Shown: piece after piece, positions 17,467 to 27,149 of the stretch
Numbering within the stretch: the stretch's first letter is position 1
How the letters are laid out: every line of letters starts with the position of its first letter
Source: Asaia lannensis NBRC 102526
GTDB taxonomy: Bacteria > Pseudomonadota > Alphaproteobacteria > Acetobacterales > Acetobacteraceae
NCBI RefSeq assembly: GCF_024054035.1
Contig: NZ_JAMXQU010000005.1
Location: 186,001 to 250,000, forward strand
Length of the DNA: 64,000 nucleotides
Reading direction: 5' to 3'
Program-made: the position numbers and the translations under genes
The notes under the pieces: model-generated
What the model was told of the DNA's origin: nothing
Databases searched by the model: none
What the model saw: only the letters and a program-made list of their open reading frames with translations

Positions 17467-19863
17467 GTGTCAAAACATTTCAGATGTTGTGGCGGCAGGG
17501 CCTTGTTGTCCAGAAACGAAATTGTGGTGATTCGTATGCCAGAAGACTGCGCGTTCCTCCGTGGGTTGCATGAAAGCAGCCAGAACAGTTCCGCCATATC
17601 CGATGGATATTCAGGAAAACGGAAACGTCTTCTTCTTCTCGCCCTGACGGCCGGCGCGGGTTTCGGCGCTGTTGAAGGCGCCGAAGCGCAGGATACGCTT
17701 GCCACAGATACACAATCTGCCGAGGGGCAGTCGATCGCCCTGCCAGCTGTGCGCGTGCACGGCCAGGAGCAGATCAACACGCTCAACACCAACACTACGC
17801 AGCTCGATATCGGCCGTATGCCCGATAACGTGCGTGAAACACCCCAGACGGTCAGCGTCGTGCCAAAGCAGCTGATCGAGGAGCAGCGTCTCTTCACGCT
17901 CGATCAGGCTCTGTCCAACGTGCCGGGCATCACCATGTCTGCCGGTGAGGGCAATGGCGGCATGAACGGCAACCAGTTCCGTATTCGCGGTCAGCAGGCA
18001 CGTGGCGATATCTATGAGGATGGCCTGCGCGATTTCGGCAATTACGTTCGTGACGTTTATAACACCGAGAGCGTCGAGGTGGTGAAGGGACCGTCAGGCG
18101 AGTATTTCGGTGCGGGCAATGTGGGCGGCGTCATCAATCAGACACTCAAGAAGGCGCATAGCGGCAATGCGTTCGGGGCTGATCAGTCCTTTGGCAGCGG
18201 CATGCAGTATCGTGGTTCGGCCGATGCGAATTATGAAATCAACAGCCACACCGCGCTGCGCGTGAACGGCATGTACAACAAGCAGATTGTGGCAGACCGC
18301 AACAATGTCCGCACCGATCGCTATGGCGCTGCTGCCGATCTGGGTGTCGGGCTCGGTACTAAGAACACCTGGCATCTGAATTACCAGTGGCTCGGTAGTC
18401 GTGGCCGCCCGGATTACGGCGTGCCCATGATCCAGATCGGCAAGACCTATCGTCCGATCACGGAATATGGTCTGCCGCGCGATACGAATTATTCGCGCAA
18501 TTTCGACCGCGATCATGGCAACGTTCATATGGTGACGTCGAAATTCGCTTCGGAACTGGCCAAATGGCTGACGCTCTCGAACGACACCCGCTACTCGCAC
18601 TATACGCGCAATTTTGCGGCAACCACGCCGGCCGCGTGCTCGGGGGCGTGTGCAACAGCATTCCTCGTCGGTGGAAACCCGACACTATCCTATGGCGCGG
18701 GCGGCGGCATGGGCTACGACCAGGCAGGCTGGGGCGTGCAGAATGTCAGCATGGGCCATTCGAAGTTCAGAACCGGATTTCTGCGTCACGACCTGCGTGC
18801 CGGCGTCGATATCAATTACACGAAAGATGATCGCCTTTACGGCACCTATATCAATCGCGTGAACAACCAGTCGATCCGCACGCCGCAATTCGAGTATCCG
18901 GGTACGGAGCTGATCTTCCCGGCAACGGGCAGCCGCACGGCGGATTTCCGCGATCTGGGCCTGTTCCTTGCAGACAAGATCCATCTGACGAAACAGCTTT
19001 CGGTCTATGGCACGGTGCGCTGGGACGATTACCGTTCGACCTACTGGAGTGCTGCCCAGTCGTCGATTGGCGTTCAGAAGCAGAAGTCGAACAAGTTCAG
19101 CCCGTCGGCCAGCCTGATGTATGAGCCGCTCGAAAATACGACGTTCTACTTTACCTTCTCGCAATCCTATAAGCCTGTGGGGACGGACGTGTCGTCTCTG
19201 ACCATGAGTTCGACGAATATTGGCGATGTGGCGGTTAATGGGCGTGACCTGAAGCCCCAGCGCAGCGACCTGTACGAGCTTGGTGGCAAGGCCGATTTCC
19301 TGAACAAGCGGCTTGGCGTCACGGCGGCCATCTTCCAGATAGAGCAGAACAATTCCTTCACCTATGACGATGACGGTAACATCATTACCGGATTTCAGGA
19401 TGCCGGATCGGGGCGTCGTATTCGCGGACTTGAAGTCAGCGCGACGGGCAAGCTGACGAAAGACTGGGAGATCTACGGGTCATACGCCTATATGGGCGGC
19501 AAGGTGACCAATAGCGCGCTCTATGGAGGGAACCGTGCGCCCCAGCTTCCGGCGAATAGTCTGTCGGTCTGGAGCAGCTATAATCTGTCGCGCTTCGTGC
19601 TGCGTCCCGATCAGGGCAAGCTGCAGGCCGGTGGTGGCGTTCAGTATTCCTCGGGCTACTGGTCCAATGAGGGGCGCACTGGCCGCATGCCTGAGAATGT
19701 ATCGCTCAATGGCATGATTTCCTACGACATCTCGCATTACCATGTGCAGTTCAATGCGAATAATCTGACCAATCATCGCAATTATGCGTCGGCCTTCTCG
19801 ACGTCGCGTGCGGTGCCTCTGTCGGGACGCACCTTCCTGGGATCGGTCGGATTACGCTTCTGA
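17467..19863 (+). CDS. TonB-dependent siderophore receptor
   Basis: Up to 798 residues. A basic then hydrophobic signal segment (KRKRLLLLALTAGAGFGAV) is followed by the plug domain with RMPDNVRETPQTVSVVPKQL, QFRIRGQQARGDIYEDGLRD and VEVVKGPSGEYFGAGNVGG. A 22-strand-type barrel ends in TFLGSVGLRF with the terminal Phe. The plug motifs match ferri-siderophore receptors of the FhuA/FcuA type, energised by TonB. The start is uncertain: GTG 17467, GTG 17524 or ATG 17536 are in frame, the last giving a more normal signal length. The exact ligand cannot be read. Confidence 0.88.
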   Translation: MSKHFRCCGGRALLSRNEIVVIRMPEDCAFLRGLHESSQNSSAISDGYSGKRKRLLLLALTAGAGFGAVEGAEAQDTLATDTQSAEGQSIALPAVRVHGQEQINTLNTNTTQLDIGRMPDNVRETPQTVSVVPKQLIEEQRLFTLDQALSNVPGITMSAGEGNGGMNGNQFRIRGQQARGDIYEDGLRDFGNYVRDVYNTESVEVVKGPSGEYFGAGNVGGVINQTLKKAHSGNAFGADQSFGSGMQYRGSADANYEINSHTALRVNGMYNKQIVADRNNVRTDRYGAAADLGVGLGTKNTWHLNYQWLGSRGRPDYGVPMIQIGKTYRPITEYGLPRDTNYSRNFDRDHGNVHMVTSKFASELAKWLTLSNDTRYSHYTRNFAATTPAACSGACATAFLVGGNPTLSYGAGGGMGYDQAGWGVQNVSMGHSKFRTGFLRHDLRAGVDINYTKDDRLYGTYINRVNNQSIRTPQFEYPGTELIFPATGSRTADFRDLGLFLADKIHLTKQLSVYGTVRWDDYRSTYWSAAQSSIGVQKQKSNKFSPSASLMYEPLENTTFYFTFSQSYKPVGTDVSSLTMSSTNIGDVAVNGRDLKPQRSDLYELGGKADFLNKRLGVTAAIFQIEQNNSFTYDDDGNIITGFQDAGSGRRIRGLEVSATGKLTKDWEIYGSYAYMGGKVTNSALYGGNRAPQLPANSLSVWSSYNLSRFVLRPDQGKLQAGGGVQYSSGYWSNEGRTGRMPENVSLNGMISYDISHYHVQFNANNLTNHRNYASAFSTSRAVPLSGRTFLGSVGLRF

Positions 19864-19871
19864 TCGCTGAA

Positions 19872-19901
19872 GGAATGCGGGTTTCCTCCCCCCCGCGTTC
19901 C
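19872..19901 (+). terminator. Possible terminator after the TonB-dependent receptor
   Basis: GGAATGCGGG pairs with CCCGCGTTCC (one T-G wobble) around a pyrimidine-rich loop, nine bases after the stop codon. Only TCTT follows, so termination may be partial and allow some read-through to the Sel1 gene. Confidence 0.45.
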
Positions 19902-19963
19902 TCTTCTGGCGTGAAGTCAGAGCCTGCATTTCCTGACCACCGTGGATCCTCCGGTCTCCATTT

Positions 19964-20566
19964 ATGACTGTTCTGCCACCTGTTATCTCTTCGGGCGCAC
20001 GAGATGGCGCATTCTGCGATGCTCCCCTGGGTGCGCCATCGCTTGAACCCGCTTTGCAGGCACAGCTTTATCTCGCCCAATGGTCGCTCGATCGTGGGGC
20101 GCTGCATGAGGCTTTCAGTCTCTTTGCAAAAGCTGCCGCATCGCAGCATCCGTCCTGTCTCAATATGTTGGGTCGTGCTTACGAACAGGGCTGGGGTGTG
20201 CCGCGTCATCCGGTCCAGGCGCGCAGGCTTTTCGAGCAGGCTGCAATGGGCGGAGAGGGCTGGGCCTTCTACAATCTTGCCGATCTTTGTCTGACAGGCG
20301 AGGGAGGAGCTCAGGATCGGGAGCGCGCCTGTATGCTCTATGTGCAGGCAGCGCGACGTGGTGTCGGCAAGGCGTTCAACATGATCGGTCTGCTTTATGA
20401 AGAAGGATTCGGACCGACACCGGTGAACCGTACATATGCGCTGGAATATTTTCATGCAGGCTGTACCTGCGGAGATGAGGACGCCAGAGCCAATCTGATG
20501 AGATTGCGCAGAGAAGCTGACGGGCAGGATGACCCCTCAGTTAGGCTGGACGTCGGGGCACAGTGA
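19964..20566 (+). CDS. Sel1-repeat (tetratricopeptide-like) protein
   Basis: A 200-residue protein of helical repeats. At least three Sel1-like units are visible: LNMLGRAYEQGWGVPRHPVQ, FYNLADLCLTGEGGAQDRER and FNMIGLLYEEGFGPTPVNRT. Such proteins act as interaction scaffolds. No clear signal peptide is visible. It lies 100 bases after a TonB-dependent receptor gene on the same strand and may be co-transcribed. Its partner is unknown. Confidence 0.75.
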   Translation: MTVLPPVISSGARDGAFCDAPLGAPSLEPALQAQLYLAQWSLDRGALHEAFSLFAKAAASQHPSCLNMLGRAYEQGWGVPRHPVQARRLFEQAAMGGEGWAFYNLADLCLTGEGGAQDRERACMLYVQAARRGVGKAFNMIGLLYEEGFGPTPVNRTYALEYFHAGCTCGDEDARANLMRLRREADGQDDPSVRLDVGAQ

Positions 20567-20672
20567 GAGGCCGCGGCCGAGTAACACGATGCCTATTGGG
20601 CGCGGATCGTGTGGAAATGGGCAAGCAGGGGCAGAAACCCGGATAAACAATCAATAAGGCCGCAACCCCGTT

Positions 20673-20957
20673 CTAATTGACGGCTGCATCCTTGCGCTCA
20701 CCCATTGCGAACGCCTTGAGAATCGATTCCGCGAGCAACTTGGCTGCCTTGGGTGTCAACCTGAGATGAGCTGTCGGTGCAATGACAATCTCGTTTCCGT
20801 GAGGGCGTTCGGCAGCCAGTGTTACAGTGATAATACCACCCACATGACCATAAACCGGGACATTATCGGCAAAGATGATCGGGGCCGATCCCGCGTTGAG
20901 CGAAGCGATACCCTGAGCGATCTGCTGCAAGATCTTGTCGGACGTATTGTCTGCCAT
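20673..20957 (-). CDS. Small conserved-looking protein of unknown function
   Basis: A 94-residue soluble protein that I do not recognise. The N-terminal third looks helical (MADNTSDKILQQIAQGIASL). The middle is beta-rich and polar (GHVGGIITVTLAAERPHGNE) and the end is helical (LTPKAAKLLAESILKAFAMG). Codon use looks coding, and no competing longer frame covers the same DNA. It stands alone between the Sel1 gene and the acyl-AMP ligase. Confidence 0.5.
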   Translation of the reverse strand: MADNTSDKILQQIAQGIASLNAGSAPIIFADNVPVYGHVGGIITVTLAAERPHGNEIVIAPTAHLRLTPKAAKLLAESILKAFAMGERKDAAVN

Positions 20958-21232
20958 TTGCAGAATGCCTTTAATTTCTGATTGTGCGCAACCGGCCCGT
21001 GCAGGCAGGATGTCATAGTATGCTAGGAGCTACAAGGACCGGGGAAACGCTGGATCTTTGTGTTTGTATCAACAGGTCGGTATCAACATTGGGGGCCTGC
21101 ATTAAGGAACCAGTCAGGCGAACACAAGTCCGATATTGACATTAGCCACAATATGAGTTGCAGAAAGGCGACAATTCAGCTCTGGCCAGCATTGCTTTCT
21201 GCGTAGAACGTGGCGGCGTGTGGTTGCTTTGC

Positions 21233-22981
21233 CTAGATGATCTGTATCATCCCGGTTGCGACCGGGATATGCGTGTCGCCCGATACGATGATAGCGGATT
21301 TCTCGGTCAGGATGTTTTCCAGAGTCAGATCGGAGCGTATCTTGCCGCTCGGTGTGCGAATGATGAAACCCTTGCGAATGAAGAAGAACGAAAAACGCTC
21401 GATGCGATAGGTCTTCATAAGGTCGACCATTGTCTGACGTGCAGCGACAATGCCGGTTTTGTCGTCCTGCTCGATCATCACGCTGGGCAGTTCGCGCTCA
21501 GGCAGGGCGGGCGGGGCAACGACGCAGGTTGCGCCATCGAGAGCATGACTGAGCGAAAGTGCGATGTCGTTTGTGTAATAGACGTTGCCATCGTACATGA
21601 ATTTTTCGCTCAGGCGCCCGACATGATACAATTCGCCGCCATGCAGAAAGCCGAAATCCTGGGTGCGCAGGTAGCGCCTCCCATCTCTTTCAATAAAGCA
21701 GTGCGCATTGCGCACCGGGTTGTTGAGATAACCCAGGCTCACGCTGGGGCTATCGATCCAGATTTCGCCTACTGTATCTGAAGGAAGGAAATCTCCGGTA
21801 TCGGGATTGGCGATGATGAGTTTCTGATCCTCATAGGCCGAACCGCAGCTGGCGAGACAAGAGGTGTTTTCTCCGTCGATACTCTCCGACGCTACGGCTT
21901 TGCCGTGGCTCAGGGCGGTGCGATCGAAAGCGGTCAGCCGGACTCCTGTGCCTTTTTGTCCCGAGGTGACGAGGAGTGCATTTTCTGCGAGCCCGTAGCA
22001 GGGATAGAAAGACTTTCGGTCAAAGCCATGCGCGCCGAAGCGGTCGGCGAAGCGTTCAAGCGTCACCGGATTGATATTCTCGGATCCGTTGAAGGCAATA
22101 CCCCAGCGCGAGAGATCGAGGCCCTGTGCGATATCCTGGGCTGGCAAACGGGCGCAATAGCGATAGGCGAAATCGGGACCGCCCGAAATCGTGGCCCCGA
22201 AACGGCTTATGGCCATGAGCCAACGTAATGGTTTTTCGATGAACTTGTCCGGTGCCATGAAATAAAAGGGATTACCAGCAGCCAGTGCGGGCAGTACAGC
22301 GCCAACCAATCCCATATCATGCGTGAAGGGGAGCCAGCTCAATCCGGTATCGTTGTCCTGATACTGGAACGAAATCAGCTGTGCATGAATATTATGGCAG
22401 ATATTACGGTGCGAGAGGCACACACCTTTCGGATTTTCGGTCGAGCCTGACGTATATTGAACGACGGCCAGATCACTGGATGCAAGCGGTACGGGTTCGA
22501 TCGGGGCTCTGGCCGAAAGAGCGCTTTCCAGAGGTATCCATTTCAGTCCCGTGAAGGCGGCGCCGCCCTGATGAAATAATGTCAGTGTTTCGCGTTTGCC
22601 GAGTACCGCGCGCGCATTACTGTCATCCACAATAAATGCAAAGCGTTCCGTGGCGCCGATCGCGCTGGGATAAATGCCGGATACCGGCACATGACCCGCA
22701 TAGAGACACGCAAAAAAACCGATGATGTATTCGAGGCTGTTCTCGAAAAGCAGAACGACGTGTGATTTCGCGGGTAAAGTGCGCATGAGGTGCGCGCCAG
22801 CGAGAGAGGCGCGACGATGTAATTCGATCGCGCTCAAGCTTTCCGTTACATTTTCACCGTCACCGAGAAAGAGAAAAATCGGGCTTTCGCCCTTCGTCAG
22901 ACGACGGAATTCGAGCAGGTCGACCAGCGTGCGCTGCTTCCAGGAATCGACGCCGACAATGGCCTGATCTTCTTCATACAT
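21233..22981 (-). CDS. Fatty acyl-AMP ligase (FAAL-type adenylate-forming enzyme)
   Basis: A 582-residue enzyme of the ANL superfamily. The ATP-binding loop is intact (YTSGSTENPKG, 176-186), as are the LPFTHDMGLVG segment typical of FAALs, CYGLAEN, the hinge region GRLSEKFMYDGN and the catalytic Lys547 in TPSGKIRSDL. FAALs activate a fatty acid as acyl-AMP and pass it to an acyl carrier protein, often to prime a polyketide synthase; one lies at 33.8-40.2 kb. It is the last gene of a reverse-strand operon, 52 bases after a heptosyltransferase gene. Which carrier accepts the acyl group is unclear, since no free-standing ACP gene is visible. Confidence 0.85.
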   Translation of the reverse strand: MYEEDQAIVGVDSWKQRTLVDLLEFRRLTKGESPIFLFLGDGENVTESLSAIELHRRASLAGAHLMRTLPAKSHVVLLFENSLEYIIGFFACLYAGHVPVSGIYPSAIGATERFAFIVDDSNARAVLGKRETLTLFHQGGAAFTGLKWIPLESALSARAPIEPVPLASSDLAVVQYTSGSTENPKGVCLSHRNICHNIHAQLISFQYQDNDTGLSWLPFTHDMGLVGAVLPALAAGNPFYFMAPDKFIEKPLRWLMAISRFGATISGGPDFAYRYCARLPAQDIAQGLDLSRWGIAFNGSENINPVTLERFADRFGAHGFDRKSFYPCYGLAENALLVTSGQKGTGVRLTAFDRTALSHGKAVASESIDGENTSCLASCGSAYEDQKLIIANPDTGDFLPSDTVGEIWIDSPSVSLGYLNNPVRNAHCFIERDGRRYLRTQDFGFLHGGELYHVGRLSEKFMYDGNVYYTNDIALSLSHALDGATCVVAPPALPERELPSVMIEQDDKTGIVAARQTMVDLMKTYRIERFSFFFIRKGFIIRTPSGKIRSDLTLENILTEKSAIIVSGDTHIPVATGMIQII

Positions 22982-23033
22982 GGGCGGCGACCTGACTGTT
23001 TTTATTGTTGGATATATGGACGAGCGCCATGTT

Positions 23034-24461
23034 TCACCCGGCTTCCGCCGTTGTCAGCTGACGATGCAGGGTCTCGCAATAAGCAAGCACATGTTCGGGC
23101 ATGATGAGGCGAGTGCACTCAAACTGTCTATGCGTGTCCTGATGTCGGGGGCAGAACAGGAAATTACCGTGTTCGAAGGGCGTGCGGATATCGTGCCAGC
23201 AACTATTGCAGACATGAGGATTGAACACACGATACGGCGTGTGGAACTCGTTCGAGGGATGAGTAAAGCCGCTAATCATGACCACCGGTGTTCCTGCTGC
23301 CCATGCAAGCCAAGACAACCCGCTGGATAGGCCGATGAAAAATGCGGCATGGCGAAGCCAGTAAGCCCGCTCAGTCAAAGGGCGATCGCCTGTTTCGTCT
23401 CGTGTCCCGTGCGGAATATAGTTCCAGTGATTGTGGTTTCCTGAGACAGATTCGCGATCTATGCAGACGACCTCGTAGCCCAAAGCATTGAGTTTTTCGA
23501 TAACCGCCGACCATCCGTACGGATTATTCCAGTACTTACATTGGCTGGACGCCTGTGTCGCGATCACGACATAGGGTTTTTCGATTGGACGCTCGCTGAT
23601 CGGCCATTGATTGATCCTGGGAGGTGAATCTGTATCGTCCACGCCCAGAATGTGGGCCGCAGTTCGGTGGAGGCCTACCAAGCGAAAATCGGATGGCTGC
23701 CAGTCATGTACCTCATCGGTGAAGTAAAGGCCGATATAGTAGGTTGCGTAAAATTTGTTCCTCTCACTCTCATATTCATCGAAAGTGCAGCATCGGACGC
23801 TTGGGTACTGGCCGGAGAATAGACTGCATGCGTGCGTACTCATTCCAACTGTAAGACGACATCCATGCTTCTGTTGAAATTTGACGGCATAGGAAAACCA
23901 TCCGATGGCATCGCCTAATGTGCCACCGGGGAGTAGAATTGCGACGTCTTTGTTCCGGCAATCATATTCATGCACAAACGCCGTTTGATCCAGTTCGAGC
24001 GAATGAATTTCGATCCGGGTCGGGATAAAGTATTTTTTTGAGCCCAGCACCATGCAGTTACTGGCTTCTTCCCTGTAGAGACAGACGGAGCGTTCCATGT
24101 CCGTCAGTGTTACACGCCAGCGTCCTGGGGGGAGACTAACGCGTGTGCCAGCATTGAAATCGAACGCAATCCCATGATCAGCAAGTTGGGTAGGATGCGG
24201 TGATGGATCTGGAAACGCACTGCCTGTGCCTGCAGCATGTGACTCAGCATTGGCAGAGGTGGCTTGCATCTCCGATGCTGGAAGCGTTGCCTCTGTCAGC
24301 AGGCTTGTCCCAGCGTCTTCGGTGACCATCTCGATTGGCGTCTCTAACACCGTTTGCGGTGCCGTGTCGGGAGCCGATGGGATTTGCTGTCCCTGATCCG
24401 ACGGCGCGGCTACCCCATCGAAATTCAGAATCGAATCGATGATTGCTTCGATTTTGCTCAT
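23034..24461 (-). CDS. Autotransporter strand-loop-strand O-heptosyltransferase (TibC/BAHT type), first copy
   Basis: A 475-residue cytoplasmic glycosyltransferase. The first ~110 residues are low-complexity (rich in Ala, Pro, Thr, Glu) and absent from the second copy. From FDFNAGTRVSLPPGRWRVTL on it is a typical bacterial autotransporter heptosyltransferase, with the donor-site region VVIATQASSQCKYWNNPYGW and GLSSGLSWLAWAAGTPVV. The iron-finger Cys set is Cys418, Cys421, Cys437 and Cys449 (HVCNSCW, FCPRH, FEC). TibC-type enzymes transfer heptose from ADP-heptose to Ser of strand-loop-strand repeats, which the nearby Hint proteins have. Its ATG at 24461 follows the previous stop by one base; an in-frame ATG at 24488 is an alternative. 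Confidence 0.88.
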   Translation of the reverse strand: MSKIEAIIDSILNFDGVAAPSDQGQQIPSAPDTAPQTVLETPIEMVTEDAGTSLLTEATLPASEMQATSANAESHAAGTGSAFPDPSPHPTQLADHGIAFDFNAGTRVSLPPGRWRVTLTDMERSVCLYREEASNCMVLGSKKYFIPTRIEIHSLELDQTAFVHEYDCRNKDVAILLPGGTLGDAIGWFSYAVKFQQKHGCRLTVGMSTHACSLFSGQYPSVRCCTFDEYESERNKFYATYYIGLYFTDEVHDWQPSDFRLVGLHRTAAHILGVDDTDSPPRINQWPISERPIEKPYVVIATQASSQCKYWNNPYGWSAVIEKLNALGYEVVCIDRESVSGNHNHWNYIPHGTRDETGDRPLTERAYWLRHAAFFIGLSSGLSWLAWAAGTPVVMISGFTHPSNEFHTPYRVFNPHVCNSCWHDIRTPFEHGNFLFCPRHQDTHRQFECTRLIMPEHVLAYCETLHRQLTTAEAG

Positions 24462-24462
24462 T

Positions 24463-25614
24463 TCAGGCTTCGCTTCGCAAATCGGCAATTAAGCGGTTGA
24501 TCGTTTTTTCGACTTGTTCGGGGGAGATCATTTTTGTACATTCGAAATCACGCTCTGTATTGGCGTGGCGCGGGCACCACATATAGTTCAGGCGTTCAAA
24601 TTCAATTGTAACATCATTGGAACAACTGTTGCATACATGACGGTTGATGACGCGATAGGGACTATCGAATTCATTGAGAGGTTCTGTAAAACCGCTGATC
24701 ATGATGACCGGGCAGCCAGACGCCCAGGCAAGCCATGATAACCCACTCGATAAGCCAATAAAGAATGAGGCGTGTTTCAGCCAGCGAGCCCGCTCGCTGA
24801 GAGGTATAAGGCCGGTCATATCCTCAACGCCATGAGGAATGTGATGCCAGATCGTTCCCTGACCCCCAACACGATCACGGTCTATACATATGACGCGATA
24901 GCCGATTTTCTTGAGATAAGCGATGGTACGCGGCCAGCCCTGCGGATTATTCCAGTATTTATTATGACCTGTAGCTTGTGTGGCTATACAGACATAGGGC
25001 TGTTCAATCGGCCTGCCACCTTCGGCAATGCGTATTCTGGGTCGTCTTTCTTTGGGCGTAAGGCCAAGTATATAGGCCCCGGTGACAGCCAGTCCAACCT
25101 GCCTGTAGTCGGTCGGTTGATAATCACGGTTGATATCATTGAAGAAGATCAGGACCTTGTAACGTGCATAAAAAGGACGAACGAGAAAGGTTTTATCCTC
25201 GGTAATCGATAGCCTGTCGTTTTGTCCCTCGAAAAGCTCGGCTAGCCCAGGTCGAACAAGGCATGTGATCTGGCAGCAATGCTCTGCTGCAAAAGCCTCC
25301 ACATGACCCATCCAGGCCAGATGATCGCCCACTCCGCCAAGATGCATATCGATAAGTATCTCCCGGCCAGTCAGATCGAGATGATGCTCGATGACTGTCT
25401 TTCCATCACGAGTGATTTTGAAAGCGAGCGGCACGAAATATTTTTTCGTGCTTGAGATCAGTCCGCCGGAGGTGTCCTGTGAGAACAGCAGAGTCTGCGT
25501 TGTCGTATCACTTATCTCTACATGCCATTTACCCTGGGGGATATTGATGCGACATCCATCCTGAAAATCGAATTGAATTCCCTCTGGGCCGACCTGACTT
25601 GGCATGTTGTCCAT
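24463..25614 (-). CDS. Autotransporter strand-loop-strand O-heptosyltransferase (TibC/BAHT type), second copy
   Basis: A 383-residue paralogue of the adjacent heptosyltransferase, without its N-terminal extension. It starts with the beta-rich domain (IQFDFQDGCRINIPQGKWHV), then LIDMHLGGVGDHLAWMGHVE. The donor-site motif is CIATQATGHNKYWNNPQGW, and GLSSGLSWLAWASGCPVIMI follows. The same four-Cys set is present (Cys328, 331, 347, 359) with identical spacing C-x2-C-x15-C-x11-C. TibC-type enzymes work as multimers, so the two copies may form a hetero-oligomer. It sits 24 bases after the GT4 gene and is coupled to the next gene. Confidence 0.88.
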   Translation of the reverse strand: MDNMPSQVGPEGIQFDFQDGCRINIPQGKWHVEISDTTTQTLLFSQDTSGGLISSTKKYFVPLAFKITRDGKTVIEHHLDLTGREILIDMHLGGVGDHLAWMGHVEAFAAEHCCQITCLVRPGLAELFEGQNDRLSITEDKTFLVRPFYARYKVLIFFNDINRDYQPTDYRQVGLAVTGAYILGLTPKERRPRIRIAEGGRPIEQPYVCIATQATGHNKYWNNPQGWPRTIAYLKKIGYRVICIDRDRVGGQGTIWHHIPHGVEDMTGLIPLSERARWLKHASFFIGLSSGLSWLAWASGCPVIMISGFTEPLNEFDSPYRVINRHVCNSCSNDVTIEFERLNYMWCPRHANTERDFECTKMISPEQVEKTINRLIADLRSEA

Positions 25615-25638
25615 AATTTCGATACTTATCCATTTTTA

Positions 25639-26610
25639 TCAGGCCCGTGGGCCGAAACCGGCACAAATCTCGCCATAAACCTGCATGACCGCTTGAAATG
25701 TCATTCCTAGCGAATAAGTGCTAGCCGTTTTCTGGGCCTCATCGAGCATTCTCTCAACGTGTGGCGCGCGCTGTGGAATATCAAAAATAAGTGCGGCGAG
25801 GCAATCGACAATTTCCTCGCACTGTTCGGGTGAGAACCAGTATCCATTACGGTGCGAAACGTAATCTTTCCCTCCGGTTCCATGAAATCCGACGAGTGCG
25901 CAACGTGACGCCATGGCTTCAAGTGGGGTGAGGGGCAGGGCTTCCTGCCGCGAAAGGGCAAGGAAAATAGCCGAACTGCCCATAGCCTCAGCAACCTCTC
26001 TCTGGGACATTTTTTCCAGCATCAGCCATGGAACATCAGCAGTGTCCGGATATTTGAGATGCAGCATCGACATGATCAGATAAGCTAGGGGAGAGTTTCC
26101 TCCCTCGCCAGGCCACTTGCGTGGATTGGTAGCGATGCACATACGCTTTGCGCGCGGGTAAAAGAGTCCGGTATCGACCGAATTGGGGATAACGTGGATA
26201 TTCGGGACTCGTAGAACAGAAGCGAGAGAACGCGCCGTCTCATGTCCAGGAACGATGAAGTGTTCGAAACCCATCTCCAGCAATGCGCTGCCGCTGTAGT
26301 TGTAGCTGTAGAGGTAGAACGAATTCTGACAAAATAAGACTTTTTTCCCAGGGAATGGGGATTTCGCTATCTCGAGTAAAGGCTCGACGAGGATCTCGGG
26401 GAAAACAAGAACGTCGCCTGCACTCGCATGAAAACTGTCACAGATTGTTATGCGGTCCGAAATATCTATCCAGCTCGGTTTGCCTGCTGGCTGATAGACA
26501 GCAACTTCATAGCCGTTTTTGGCGAGTATTTCTGCATGCTGATAGGTAACCTTGACCCCTCCCGATATCGCATCGGTACCGAATGGGTTGAGGAAAAAGA
26601 TTTTGCCCAT
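25639..26610 (-). CDS. GT4-like glycosyltransferase
   Basis: A 323-residue protein with a GT-B fold layout. The N-terminal acceptor domain has a glycine-rich loop in AISGGVKVTYQHAEILAKNG. The middle carries HVIPNSVDTGLFYPRAKR, and the donor-site stretch SRQEALPLTPLEAMASRCAL with the conserved Glu pair is in the C-terminal half. It probably transfers a sugar from a nucleotide donor; donor and acceptor are unknown. As first gene of the operon with two protein O-heptosyltransferases, it may extend the heptose on the passenger proteins. It is somewhat short for GT4, and the DNA is visibly AT-richer than the flanks. Confidence 0.78.
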   Translation of the reverse strand: MGKIFFLNPFGTDAISGGVKVTYQHAEILAKNGYEVAVYQPAGKPSWIDISDRITICDSFHASAGDVLVFPEILVEPLLEIAKSPFPGKKVLFCQNSFYLYSYNYSGSALLEMGFEHFIVPGHETARSLASVLRVPNIHVIPNSVDTGLFYPRAKRMCIATNPRKWPGEGGNSPLAYLIMSMLHLKYPDTADVPWLMLEKMSQREVAEAMGSSAIFLALSRQEALPLTPLEAMASRCALVGFHGTGGKDYVSHRNGYWFSPEQCEEIVDCLAALIFDIPQRAPHVERMLDEAQKTASTYSLGMTFQAVMQVYGEICAGFGPRA

Positions 26611-26833
26611 AAATATTCCGTCCTCGCCAAGGTTTCTCGCGCCTTCTGCAGATCAGCACGTCTTCAGTTGCATGTAATCCAAGCTGTAGGGCGCCGAGCC
26701 ACAATGCAGTCATAGCGCCCGAGGCCCTCTCTGTCTCATGATAAAGCGCTGATGTTTTCAGGCAGAAGTCCGTCGGTGCTATGATGCTGGCTCGTTAAGA
26801 AAACTATTGTGCGCCGTTAAATAATCTCCGGTA

Positions 26834-26908
26834 ATCCGTCAATCACAGGGATGCGCTGGCGCTCGTCCTGTTGAAAGAAAGCTTATGGAATGGGAAAGAT
26901 TGACGGAT
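26834..26908. repeat. 11-bp perfect inverted repeat with 53-base spacer
   Basis: ATCCGTCAATC at 26834-26844 and its exact complement GATTGACGGAT at 26898-26908 flank 53 bases. It could be two half-operators allowing DNA looping, or a remnant of a small mobile element. No target-site duplication was recognised. Confidence 0.45.
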
Positions 26909-27127
26909 ATAACTTCGGGAAATGGCGGACATTTTCGATATATACAAAAAATTTATAAACTATCATTCATTAATAAAAAAATATAACGAAGGTTTATGTG
27001 CCGTTCACGATGGTCGTTTCGGTAGGGCGGTGGACTTCTTTCGGTTTCCTGACCATTACTTCTTATGTCAAAAAAATTGATTAGATAAAAATTGTGAATT
27101 TTATTGACTGTACAGGTTGAATTGTGT

Positions 27128-27149
27128 GGTTGTTTGTTTATAAACAACC
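27128..27149. promoter_or_regulatory. Palindromic candidate operator before the Hint gene pair
   Basis: GGTTGTTT and AAACAACC form a perfect 8-bp inverted repeat around GTTTAT, with an inner palindrome GTTTATAAAC at 27136-27145. It lies 120 bases before the Hint start. It may be a regulator site or a small RNA hairpin in the leader. Confidence 0.4.

Noticed and set aside
26834-26908. Insertion sequence or MITE ends
   Set aside because: An 11-bp inverted repeat is present, but I see no target duplication and no transposase; kept only as a repeat.
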